From: Paradesertivirga sp966210515
GTDB taxonomy: Bacteria > Bacteroidota > Bacteroidia > Sphingobacteriales > Sphingobacteriaceae
Direction: 5' to 3'
NCBI GenBank assembly: GCA_966210515.1
Contig: CBIHLM010000007.1
Location: 27,659-91,658 of the forward strand
DNA length: 64,000 nucleotides
The position numbers and the translations under genes were made by a program. This document shows positions 15,960 through 25,179 of this stretch, piece by piece. The notes below the pieces were generated by a model that was not told the DNA's origin, did no database searches, and worked only from the letters and a program-made list of their open reading frames with translations. Position 1 is the stretch's first letter. Each line of letters starts with the position of its first letter.

Positions 15960-18809
15960 ATGAACCGATTGCTGTTGCTCAGCTTGCTGTGCGTCTCTAC
16001 TGTAAATGTTTTACTCGCAAAGCCTTTGTCCTATATTAAGGAAAAAGATGGGGTTACTGTTTTCACAGACCCATTAATTACAGGAAAAAGTAATACGGTT
16101 AAACTGGAAGTTGTAGCAGATAATATTATACGGGTTATTGCTACACCAGGAAAAGAAAAGCCGGTAAAGAAAAGCCTCGTTACCGTATATACCCAAAAAA
16201 CGGATTTAGTTTGGGATGTTACATCTTCAACAGAAAGCCTTATACTGAAAACAAAGAAACTTATCGCTACTGTTAATCTGAAAACCGGAGTCGTAGACTT
16301 TCAGGATATTCAGGGCAGAAAAATCCTCGGAGAAAAACAGGTAGGCGGAAGGAGTTTTCAGCCTGTCGTGTTTGATGGCAAACGTCAATACAACATTGTT
16401 CAAACATTTCAAAGTACCAGTGACGATGCCTGGTATGGCTTGGGGCAGCATCAGGATGGTGTATTTAACTATAAAGGACAACAGGTTAATTTTTTTCAAA
16501 ATAATACGGAAGTTGCTGTTCCTTTTTTAATCTCCAACAAAAATTATGGTATCCTTTGGGATAATTATTCGCTTACAACCGCAGGTGATATCAGACCATT
16601 CCACCAACTTTCTTCACTAAAGCTTTTTTCCAAAAAGGTTGAGCCAGGATGGCTTAATGCTTCTTATGCTAACGATAAGAATAAACCCGGACAAGTCATT
16701 TGTGAGCGCGCCGAATCTAGTATTAATATGGAGTTTTTGGGCGAATCAAAGATTCAGCTTCCGAAAGAGTTCACACCGGGAACAGGCATAGTAACCTGGG
16801 AAGGTTCGCTTGCGAGTCACCTTTCAGGACTACACCAGTTCAAGTTCATATTTGGTGGTACCATTAAAGTCTGGGCAAATGGTAAACTAGTTCTTGACCG
16901 TTGGCGCAAAGCCTGGAATCCCGCTCCCGCACTGCTTCCTCTACACCTGAAAAGTGGTGAGAAAATCCCTGTCCGCATTGAGTGGACACCTGAAGGAGAT
17001 TCCTATCTGTCATTGAAATGGCAGGAGCCACTTTCAGAGGAGCAAAGGAATGCCTTTAGCTTTAGCTCGGAAGCCGGCCAGCAAGTAGATTATTATTTCA
17101 TACATGGTAAAAATATGGACGAGGTGATTGGCGGGTACAGAGAACTAACAGGGAAGGCCGTTATCGTTCCCAAATGGGCATTGGGTTTTTGGCAAAGCCG
17201 TGAGCGATACAAAACTCAGGAAGAAATCCTGTCTACAGTTGCCGAATTCAGAAAACGAAGAATACCGCTTGACAATATTGTGTTGGACTGGAACTATTGG
17301 AGAGAAGCCGAGTGGGGAAGCCAGGAGTTTGATGAAACCCGGTTCCCTGCACCTGATAGTATGATAAGTATTCTGCACAAAAAATATAATACGCAGATTA
17401 TGATTTCGGTATGGCCGAAATTCTATGAAGGCATTCCAAGTTATAATGAATTTGATAAGAAAAACTGGCTGTATAAAAGAAGTATAGCCGACAGAGAAAG
17501 GGACTGGATTGGCAAAGGATATATTTCCACTTTTTATGACGCCTTCAACGAAAATGCACGAAAAGGGTTTTGGAACCTGATCAATAACAAAATTTATAGC
17601 AAGGGAATAGATGCCTGGTGGATGGATGCAAGTGAACCAGATATCGTGTCAAATGTCTCTCCTGAGCAGAGAAAATTGCAAATGACACCGACTGCTTTAG
17701 GAAGCGCTGCAGAATATCTGAATGCTTATCCTTTGCAAAATGCAAAAGGTATTTATGAGGGACAACGTTCAACAGATCCTGACAAGCGGGTATTTCTTTT
17801 AACCCGTTCAGGCTTTGCTGGCTCACAGCGTTATGCGGCAGCTATCTGGAGCGGAGATATTGGTTCGACCTGGCATGATATGAAAACCCAGATATCGGCC
17901 GGACTTAATTTTTCTATGTCCGGACTTCCGTATTGGACTATGGATATCGGCGGCTTTGTGGTGCCGGAAAAATTTGAAAAACCAAATGCAGAAGATCTGG
18001 AGGAGTGGAGAGAGCTGATCACACGGTGGTCACAGTTTGGAGCCTTTGTTCCTTTGTTCCGCTCCCATGGACAGTTCCCTAGTCGTGAGGTGTTTAATAC
18101 TGCACCCGAGACCCATCCCGCTTATCAAAGCTTTCTTTATTACGACAAATTACGCTATCGCTTAATGCCTTATATCTATTCGCTTGCCGGTGCCGCTTAT
18201 CATGATAACTCTACGATTATGCGCGGACTACCGATGGACTTTGGTACAGATACGGCAGTGTTAAACATTGGTGATCAGTATATGTTCGGTTCTTCATTGC
18301 TGATAAACCCTGTTTATGAGCATAAGCAAACCAGGCGACAATTGTATTTGCCAAAATGTGCAGGCTGGTATGATCTATATACCGGAAAATGGCATGCGGG
18401 TTCGCAAAAGCTTATCGCTGATGCCCCTTACGAACGAATGCCTGTGTTTGTAAAAGCAGGTTCAATCATACCTTTCGGTCCCGAGTTGCAATACACTGCA
18501 GAAAAACTTGCCGATACAATTACTCTTAATATTTACACCGGAGCTGATGCCTCATTCAATCTGTATGAAGATGAAGGAACCAATTACAACTACGAAAAAG
18601 GTGCTTTTGCCACCATCCCGATAAGTTATAATGAAGCAAGCAAAACAGTTACCATTGGCGCCCGTAAGGGCTCGTTCAACGGAATGTTGCAGAAGCGAAT
18701 GTTTCGTATTAACCTGATTACGCCCAACAAAAGCAGACGTTTGGATTTTGATGCGAAGGGCGATAAGGAGATATTCTATACCGGTGAAAAACTAATTACA
18801 AAAATGTAA
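15960..18809 (+). CDS. GH31 alpha-xylosidase with inserted PA14 domain
   Basis: A 949-residue exported enzyme (signal peptide cleaved after LLA, residue 20). An N-terminal beta-sandwich is interrupted by a PA14-like domain (about residues 270-380, LHQFKFIFGGTIKVWANGK). The GH31 barrel follows, with nucleophile Asp556 in WWMDASEPD and acid/base Asp633 in WSGDIGSTW, then C-terminal beta domains. PA14-bearing GH31 enzymes in xyloglucan loci (CjXyl31A, BoGH31A) remove the non-reducing alpha-xylosyl branch from xyloglucan oligosaccharides; that role is inferred here from architecture and neighbours. Alpha-glucosidase activity is the alternative. It is the first gene of the locus, 20 bases before susC. 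Confidence 0.93.
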   Translation: MNRLLLLSLLCVSTVNVLLAKPLSYIKEKDGVTVFTDPLITGKSNTVKLEVVADNIIRVIATPGKEKPVKKSLVTVYTQKTDLVWDVTSSTESLILKTKKLIATVNLKTGVVDFQDIQGRKILGEKQVGGRSFQPVVFDGKRQYNIVQTFQSTSDDAWYGLGQHQDGVFNYKGQQVNFFQNNTEVAVPFLISNKNYGILWDNYSLTTAGDIRPFHQLSSLKLFSKKVEPGWLNASYANDKNKPGQVICERAESSINMEFLGESKIQLPKEFTPGTGIVTWEGSLASHLSGLHQFKFIFGGTIKVWANGKLVLDRWRKAWNPAPALLPLHLKSGEKIPVRIEWTPEGDSYLSLKWQEPLSEEQRNAFSFSSEAGQQVDYYFIHGKNMDEVIGGYRELTGKAVIVPKWALGFWQSRERYKTQEEILSTVAEFRKRRIPLDNIVLDWNYWREAEWGSQEFDETRFPAPDSMISILHKKYNTQIMISVWPKFYEGIPSYNEFDKKNWLYKRSIADRERDWIGKGYISTFYDAFNENARKGFWNLINNKIYSKGIDAWWMDASEPDIVSNVSPEQRKLQMTPTALGSAAEYLNAYPLQNAKGIYEGQRSTDPDKRVFLLTRSGFAGSQRYAAAIWSGDIGSTWHDMKTQISAGLNFSMSGLPYWTMDIGGFVVPEKFEKPNAEDLEEWRELITRWSQFGAFVPLFRSHGQFPSREVFNTAPETHPAYQSFLYYDKLRYRLMPYIYSLAGAAYHDNSTIMRGLPMDFGTDTAVLNIGDQYMFGSSLLINPVYEHKQTRRQLYLPKCAGWYDLYTGKWHAGSQKLIADAPYERMPVFVKAGSIIPFGPELQYTAEKLADTITLNIYTGADASFNLYEDEGTNYNYEKGAFATIPISYNEASKTVTIGARKGSFNGMLQKRMFRINLITPNKSRRLDFDAKGDKEIFYTGEKLITKM

Positions 18810-18829
18810 CCAAATTAAATAAACATAAT

Positions 18830-21800
18830 ATGATTCTAACTAAAACTATTCGTTTGCGATTATTGCTGCTCTGGGGAAGTCTCTCCGTACTCCTATTCAG
18901 CACAAATACTTATGCACAGACAAGAAGGATTAGCGGTTCAGTTATAGAACAGCGAACCTCGGATCCGGTACCGGGGGCTGTTGTTACTGTAAAAAGCACA
19001 AAACGAGCCACAATTACGGATGCATCGGGTATGTTTACTATCGAGGCCTCAACCGGTGATGTACTGGAGGTAGCAATGCTGGGGTTTCAGAAAACTGAAG
19101 TAGTTGTTGGTAGCAGCAATTCTGTAAAAGTGAAACTAACTGAAAGCTTTTCACAGTTAGCAGAAGTAGTAGTTAACATTGGCTATGGTACGGCAAAGAA
19201 AAAGGACCTTACTGGAGCCATAAGTTCCATTACAGGGGAGGATCTGAGAAAAACACAGCCTGTGACATTCGAGCAAGCACTACAAGGTAAAGTTCCTGGA
19301 GTCGTTGTTCAGCAGGCATCTGGGCAGCCAGGAGGGGCCGTTTCGGTGCAGATCCGCGGGATAACGTCTTTTGGCGGTGGTGAACCAATGTACGTAATTG
19401 ATGGTGTGATTGTGAGCAGCGCCGGTTCTGTAGGTACTGCAACATTAGTAGGTAATGGACCAAATGCACCCGGTAATAACCCTTTGGCCGGCATTAATCC
19501 TTCCGATATTGAATCGGTTGATGTGTTAAAGGATGCATCCGCTACCGCTATCTATGGTTCACAGGCTACAAACGGCGTGATTGTAATTACCACCAAAAGA
19601 GGAAAGGGGGCTACGCCCAGCATTTCTTATGAGGGCTATTCCGGCTTTCAGCAATTGCCAGCTAAGGTTCCGGTGATGAATTTGCGGGAATTTGCAACAT
19701 TTATAAACGCCAGGAATACTGGTTTTGGCTGGGGCTTCGATAACAGGGAAGAATTTGTTAACCCTAACTATTTAGGCGAAGGTACCGACTGGCAGGATGT
19801 GATGTTTAGAAATGCAATGCAGTCCAATCATTCCCTTACTTTAAGTGGAGCTGATGCCAGGACAAATTACCTTCTTTCTGGTTCCTATTTTAACCAGAAT
19901 GGGATTGCCATCGGTTCTAATTTTAAGAGAGCTTCTTTCAGGCTTAATCTTGATAACAAGACTACCGACTGGTTGAAAATTGGAACCAGCCTTCAATATG
20001 CGAATATTAAGGATAAAGTAACTACAAGCACTTCAAATGTTATCAGCACTGCGCTAAGCCAGACCCCCGATATTGCCGCTAGCAATCCTGATGGAAGCTG
20101 GGGCGGGGCCTATAACCCGGATGGCTGGGTGAACGCTATAGTAAACCCTTTTGCTATAGCCATGATCAATAAAGACGAAGCGGTACGAAACCAGGTATTC
20201 AGTAACACCTATGCAGAGGTATCTTTTACCAAAGGCCTGGTATTGAGAAATGAATTCTCTGCGAATTATTCCAGCGCCAACCAGGATCGCTTTTTTCCGA
20301 CTTATACATTTGGGCGGATAGTAAATACGAATAACAGCGCTTCACTTAATTCCTCTCAAAATTTGAGTACTACTATACGAAACTACCTGACCTATTCGCA
20401 TGTATTTAAAACCAAATACAATGTGAATGTAATGACTGGGCACGAGGCGCAGTTGAGCCGGGGCGAGAGCGCAAGCGCTAGCCGTAATACCTTCCCATCA
20501 AATAATGTTCAGGCTGTTAGTAGTGGAGACCCTCTTACGGCTGAAAATACCGGTACAAAAAATCACAATTCTCAGGAATCGTATTTTGGCCGTTTAAATC
20601 TGGGGCTTAGCGACAAATACCAGCTTACAGGTAACCTGCGTTTCGACGGTACTTCGAAATTTGATCCTTCAGACCGTTGGATAACCACTTACTCGGGGGC
20701 TTTTGCATGGAAACTCCATAATGAGGAGTTTCTGAAAGGAGTAAAGAGCATCAATGAACTGAAATTGCGTGTAGGCTATGGTTTAACGAATAACCAGAAC
20801 GTAAGGGATTATGCCTATACGGCTACGCTTGGAACACAGGCCACCGCCTTATCAGGTATTGCCCAGCTTACCGAAAACGTTGCCAACAAAAAGGCAAAAT
20901 GGGAAACTACTAAAAATGTTAACATTGGTTTAGATGGTAATATGTTTAACTGGCGCCTCAATTTCGGTGTTGATGTGTATAACCGCCGTACAGACGACCT
21001 TTTGATGCAGGTGCCTTTGCCAGTGTATTCAGGAACTGCTATCGGATATTCTCCAGGGTCCTTAGCCGCTCCCTATGTAAATGTGGGGTCGATGAACAAC
21101 AAAGGTATCGAGTTCAGGATAGGATCTACCAATATCAAGAGTAAGAACTTTACCTGGAGAACCGATGTGAACATGTCGCATAATATCAATAAAGTTTTGA
21201 AACTGAATTCCGAGGGCGCATCATTAAACGGGCGGTATAGTAAAACGGTTGTAGGCAGGTCAATAGGTGAATTTTATGGCTATATGATCGATGGAGGTGT
21301 TTATGCCACTTTAGAGGAGCTTGAAGATCATCCCATCGTGGTCAGAAACGGCGAAAAACAGAAAATTGGTCCTAACGGCGGTAAAATTTGGTTAGGCGAT
21401 CTGAAGTTTAAGGATAAGAACGGGGATGGTATCATTGATGAAGACGACCAGTATTTTCTTGGATCGCCAATGCCTAAGTTTCAAATGGGTTTAGGCAATA
21501 GCGTTACTTACAAAAATTTCGATTTCTACGTCTTTCTCAATGCCAATATCGGGAACAAAGTATTTAATCAAATGCGCGTTCAGGGGGAAAATCCCGGTAC
21601 AAGTTTCGGATACCTGAAAAACCTTAACAACTTTGCGAAGTTCGAAAAGACTGATCCATCCTTACCTGACATAAACCCCAATAGGTTATATGATCCTCAA
21701 AATCCAACAGACAGGGAAATACTTAATAACTATTATGTAACTAACCCTACTACAAGGATCCCAGGTATAAGAAATGACAATACCAATGATAATAACAGGT

Positions 21801-22069
21801 TTTCAGACAGATATATCGAAGATGGTTCTTACCTGAAATGTAAAACAATTGTATTAGGCTACACGCTTCCTGGTAAACTGACCGATAAAGCTCATATCAA
21901 TTCTTTGAGACTTTATGTAAACGTATCTAATGCCTTTGTGATCACCAAATACTCGGGCATGGATCCTGAAATTGGATCATGGGACCCCTTAAATGCAGGT
22001 GTTGATGGAGGGTATTATCCTCAGCCTCGAGTATTCACATTTGGCGCCAATATTAAATTAACCAAATAG
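18830..22069 (+). CDS. SusC/RagA-type TonB-linked outer-membrane transporter
   Basis: A 1079-residue protein. A signal peptide ends at NTYAQ (about residue 30), followed by a carboxypeptidase-regulatory-like domain (about 34-110), the SusC-typical motif VVNIGYGTAKKKDLTGAISS at the TonB box/plug start (about 114-133), the plug with DVLKDASATAIYGSQATNGV (about 233-252) and the barrel. It imports oligosaccharides across the outer membrane together with the SusD lid encoded 22 bases downstream. Length is typical of SusC proteins. The adjacent GH31, BACON-GH5 and SGBP suggest xyloglucan oligosaccharides as cargo. Confidence 0.96.
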   Translation: MILTKTIRLRLLLLWGSLSVLLFSTNTYAQTRRISGSVIEQRTSDPVPGAVVTVKSTKRATITDASGMFTIEASTGDVLEVAMLGFQKTEVVVGSSNSVKVKLTESFSQLAEVVVNIGYGTAKKKDLTGAISSITGEDLRKTQPVTFEQALQGKVPGVVVQQASGQPGGAVSVQIRGITSFGGGEPMYVIDGVIVSSAGSVGTATLVGNGPNAPGNNPLAGINPSDIESVDVLKDASATAIYGSQATNGVIVITTKRGKGATPSISYEGYSGFQQLPAKVPVMNLREFATFINARNTGFGWGFDNREEFVNPNYLGEGTDWQDVMFRNAMQSNHSLTLSGADARTNYLLSGSYFNQNGIAIGSNFKRASFRLNLDNKTTDWLKIGTSLQYANIKDKVTTSTSNVISTALSQTPDIAASNPDGSWGGAYNPDGWVNAIVNPFAIAMINKDEAVRNQVFSNTYAEVSFTKGLVLRNEFSANYSSANQDRFFPTYTFGRIVNTNNSASLNSSQNLSTTIRNYLTYSHVFKTKYNVNVMTGHEAQLSRGESASASRNTFPSNNVQAVSSGDPLTAENTGTKNHNSQESYFGRLNLGLSDKYQLTGNLRFDGTSKFDPSDRWITTYSGAFAWKLHNEEFLKGVKSINELKLRVGYGLTNNQNVRDYAYTATLGTQATALSGIAQLTENVANKKAKWETTKNVNIGLDGNMFNWRLNFGVDVYNRRTDDLLMQVPLPVYSGTAIGYSPGSLAAPYVNVGSMNNKGIEFRIGSTNIKSKNFTWRTDVNMSHNINKVLKLNSEGASLNGRYSKTVVGRSIGEFYGYMIDGGVYATLEELEDHPIVVRNGEKQKIGPNGGKIWLGDLKFKDKNGDGIIDEDDQYFLGSPMPKFQMGLGNSVTYKNFDFYVFLNANIGNKVFNQMRVQGENPGTSFGYLKNLNNFAKFEKTDPSLPDINPNRLYDPQNPTDREILNNYYVTNPTTRIPGIRNDNTNDNNRFSDRYIEDGSYLKCKTIVLGYTLPGKLTDKAHINSLRLYVNVSNAFVITKYSGMDPEIGSWDPLNAGVDGGYYPQPRVFTFGANIKLTK

Positions 22070-22091
22070 TCATCTGTCAATAAGATTAATT

Positions 22092-23693
22092 ATGAAGTCA
22101 ATAACAAAAATATTTATCTCATCTCTTTGTGCTGTCCAGTTGCTGGTAGGTTGTTCAAAAGACTTTCTGGACAGGCCGCCTTTAACAAGCATAAGTGTTG
22201 ACAATTTTTATCAGACCCCAGAAGATCTGCGACTGGCAACTGCTGCTTTATATGCCGGCAAACCATGGGCCGACTGGAATTATACGTGTTATTTACCGGT
22301 AGGAGAGGTGCTTAGCGGTAATATGGTGCTAGGCTATTGGGGCGATGCCGTGCAATTGAACAATTTTGCTGTTACAGGTTTGAATGGTATTATGAACGCA
22401 AACTGGGCGGCGATGTACAGGGTTATTGCTCAGTGTAACGCAACGATCAATGCCATAGAAAAGAAAGCGCTTGCTTCCATTCCTGCTGCAAATAAGAACG
22501 CGGCTATTGCCGAAGCAAAATTTATACGGGGCTTTGCGTATTATAACCTGGCTGTTTTATGGGGAGCCGTTCCGGTGATAGAAGATAATGAGACGCTTGT
22601 TTCTTCACCTTTGCTTAACAGAATTAAAGTAGAGGATGTTTACCAGTTTGTGACCAATGATTTAACCTTTGCGGCACAGCACCTACCGGCAAAAGATGCG
22701 ACCGGAAGGCTAACCACCTGGTCGGCACAGGGTATGTTGGGCAAGGTATACCTAACCCGCTCGGGTCTGAATCAAAGTGGGGGTATGCGCAACCAGGCAC
22801 TTTTAGACAGCGCAGTAAAATATGCCGGTAATGTGTGTAAAAAAAGCGGACTGGAATTGCTTTCAAATTATGCCGATCTGTTTAAAACCCAATTTAACGA
22901 CAATCCGGAATCTTTATTCGCATTGCAATGGGTTGCTGGTGGTGGCTGGTTAGAGGGAAATATGTTGCAGATCTATTCTCCCGGAGGTGCCGAAATATCC
23001 GCCAATGGGTCTGCGGGTTGGTTTGGTATACGTCCTACTATGGATATGTATAAGCAGTACGATTCGAAAGATTCAATCAGGCGTAAAGCAACCTTTATGC
23101 TGAACGGTGATTATTACCCTGAACTGAATTCTGCAGGCGGAGGCTTTACGTTCAAATCGAATTCCGGCCTGAAGAAGCATATTATAGGTACGAACAAAGA
23201 CAACAATTCACCTAAAATGAACCTGACCGGATCTGCCGAACATAATTCATTATTAAGGCTTGCTGATGTGTACCTAATCTATGCCGAAGCAATACTTGGT
23301 AACAGCAGTTCCACAACTAACGCTGACGCTCTTTTGTACTTCAATAAGGTGCGTAAGAGAGCTGGCCTTCAAGAACTGAGCTCATTGAATATGGATATCC
23401 TGATTAAAGAAAGAAGGGTTGAGCTTGCCGGCGAAGGACAGTATTGGATTGACCTGGTAAGACTTTCATACTACAATTCGGCAAAGGCTATACAATTGCT
23501 TGGTGATGACGGTACTGACACGGCGATTACTAAACGGGTTCCGTTCACCTATAGTAGTAATGGGGTTGTAACACCAGAGAGTCCGTTCGGAGAAATAGCG
23601 CCGCCTACTATCGGTACGTTTACTTTCCCTCTTCCATCTGCCGAAATTACGGCGAACCCGAAACTGTTAGAGGCACCAGTATCCTATTATTAA
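22092..23693 (+). CDS. SusD/RagB-type surface lipoprotein
   Basis: A 533-residue lipoprotein with lipobox LLVGC (Cys21) followed by SKDFLDRPPLTSISVDNFY, the usual N-terminal signature of RagB/SusD proteins (FLD, then a Pro-rich turn). TPR-like helices are seen in the middle (AIAEAKFIRGFAYYNLAVLW) and a C-terminal RagB/SusD domain includes LLRLADVYLIYAEAI and RRVELAGEGQYWIDLVRL. It forms the hinged lid of the SusC transporter and binds glycan at the cell surface. It is co-transcribed with susC (22-base gap) and the SGBP gene (31-base gap). The glycan specificity is inferred from the locus. Confidence 0.96.
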   Translation: MKSITKIFISSLCAVQLLVGCSKDFLDRPPLTSISVDNFYQTPEDLRLATAALYAGKPWADWNYTCYLPVGEVLSGNMVLGYWGDAVQLNNFAVTGLNGIMNANWAAMYRVIAQCNATINAIEKKALASIPAANKNAAIAEAKFIRGFAYYNLAVLWGAVPVIEDNETLVSSPLLNRIKVEDVYQFVTNDLTFAAQHLPAKDATGRLTTWSAQGMLGKVYLTRSGLNQSGGMRNQALLDSAVKYAGNVCKKSGLELLSNYADLFKTQFNDNPESLFALQWVAGGGWLEGNMLQIYSPGGAEISANGSAGWFGIRPTMDMYKQYDSKDSIRRKATFMLNGDYYPELNSAGGGFTFKSNSGLKKHIIGTNKDNNSPKMNLTGSAEHNSLLRLADVYLIYAEAILGNSSSTTNADALLYFNKVRKRAGLQELSSLNMDILIKERRVELAGEGQYWIDLVRLSYYNSAKAIQLLGDDGTDTAITKRVPFTYSSNGVVTPESPFGEIAPPTIGTFTFPLPSAEITANPKLLEAPVSYY

Positions 23694-23724
23694 TCCAAAT
23701 TATTTATTCTTTGAATAATAAAAT

Positions 23725-24927
23725 ATGAAAAAGCTGCTATACAAGACTAATAACTATTTATTACTTGTTTTACTTGCAACAACAATATTCTTTTTACAAC
23801 AGAGCTGTAAAAAAGATGAATCATCGTCTGCAGCACCTGTTATTACCGGCGTACGCTACTATGTAGCCAGCCCGGGCGACTCACTTATAACTTCAGTGGG
23901 TACTGGGAAATGGGTGGTTATTTCTGGCCGTAATTTAAAAGGCGCTCTTCAAATTTATTTTGATGGCGTAAAGGGCACTTTTACTGAAAGCTTGTTTTCT
24001 GATACCAGTGCAATAGTATTAATGCCTTCAGTGATTTCCTTTCCTTTGGTAGAAGATTCTCAGCTTAATACCATACGTTACGTAACTACGCATGGAGAAA
24101 CCACGTTTTCATTTCCTATTGTAGCTCCAGCACCTACAATTTCAGGAATCTCTAACGAAAGTGCCAACCCCGGCGATTCTGTGAAAATTAATGGATTTAA
24201 CTTTTTCTTTATTAAGAATGTTAAATATGCGGGCGTAGACATTACCAATTATAAGGGAGCCGATGATGGGACCTCTATTAGTTTGGTGGTGCCTCAAGAT
24301 GCCACAGTCGGACCTGTTACCGTTACTACAAATTCAGGAACAGTAACCACAGTTTACAATGTGCATGATTACGTTACCGGGGTATTGAATAATAATGATG
24401 GTATAAACAAATATGCCTGGGGGGTAGCAACATCTGATAATTCAGTTGATTTTCCAGGAAACAACGGAAAGTATAGTGTGTTTAATGTTTCGAATTTGGG
24501 GGCACCGAATACTAATTGGTGGGAGCGGTCAATCAACCTGAACGCAGGACAATGGATACCAGTGGACAAATTGCAGGATACATTAGGTAACTATGCGGTT
24601 AAATTCGAAATTTTTGTTAAAAAGCCTTGGGTTAACGGCTCCATCCAAATCGTGAAGGACTATAGTTGGGCTTATACTGCTCTTTATCGTCCATGGAAAA
24701 ATAGCGATGGTTCGATTGTTCCGTTTACAACAAAAGGATGGCAAACCGTTACGATTCCATTGTCGGATTTTGTAACAGACAAGGGCATGCCTGCTTCAAA
24801 ATTGACGGATGTAGTAGGCGCAAGTGGAGCTGGCGGTACAATGATTGGGTTTATAAATGATGGCTCAACCATAGTTGCCAATTTCGAAGCCGCTATCGAT
24901 AATATAAGGGTAGTGAAATTTAAATAA
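23725..24927 (+). CDS. Surface glycan-binding lipoprotein with IPT/TIG domains (SGBP-like)
   Basis: A 400-residue lipoprotein (lipobox LQQSC, Cys28, then KKDESSSAAP). Two immunoglobulin-like IPT/TIG domains follow: about residues 38-135 (PVITGVRYYVASPGDSL) and about 137-215 (APTISGISNESANPGDS). A C-terminal domain of about 180 residues is rich in Trp (NTNWWERSINLNAGQW, GSIQIVKDYSWAYTALYRPW), as expected for a carbohydrate-binding face. The layout matches SGBP proteins encoded right after susD in xyloglucan and mixed-linkage glucan loci, where they capture polysaccharide. No catalytic motif is present. A strong terminator follows the stop codon, so this is the end of the core transcript. Confidence 0.85.
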   Translation: MKKLLYKTNNYLLLVLLATTIFFLQQSCKKDESSSAAPVITGVRYYVASPGDSLITSVGTGKWVVISGRNLKGALQIYFDGVKGTFTESLFSDTSAIVLMPSVISFPLVEDSQLNTIRYVTTHGETTFSFPIVAPAPTISGISNESANPGDSVKINGFNFFFIKNVKYAGVDITNYKGADDGTSISLVVPQDATVGPVTVTTNSGTVTTVYNVHDYVTGVLNNNDGINKYAWGVATSDNSVDFPGNNGKYSVFNVSNLGAPNTNWWERSINLNAGQWIPVDKLQDTLGNYAVKFEIFVKKPWVNGSIQIVKDYSWAYTALYRPWKNSDGSIVPFTTKGWQTVTIPLSDFVTDKGMPASKLTDVVGASGAGGTMIGFINDGSTIVANFEAAIDNIRVVKFK

Positions 24928-24933
24928 CCACCT

Positions 24934-24966
24934 AAACAGGGCCATTAATTAAAGGCCCTGTTTTTT
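24934..24966 (+). terminator. Rho-independent terminator after the SGBP gene
   Basis: A ten-base-pair stem AAACAGGGCC / GGCCCTGTTT with a ten-base loop ends in a T-run (24961-24966). It lies 7 bases after the SGBP stop and splits the GH31-susCD-SGBP transcript from the downstream enzymes, or attenuates read-through. Confidence 0.88.
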
Positions 24967-25179
24967 AAACTGTTTAAGATGCGAAAGTAGAGGTGTTCAC
25001 AGCTCAGTTGCACTAAAGGTAAACGAGGTTGGAACTAGAGCACATCCACTTAATAATCTTGATTGATTTCAATTAATTGGTTTCCAGGCTGTTGTAGCGC
25101 GAATAAATCTATTCTTATCAGTTTCCGGCTGTGAGGAAATCACCTGCTGTGTAGTTAGATAGGATTTAAGTAAGAGAAA

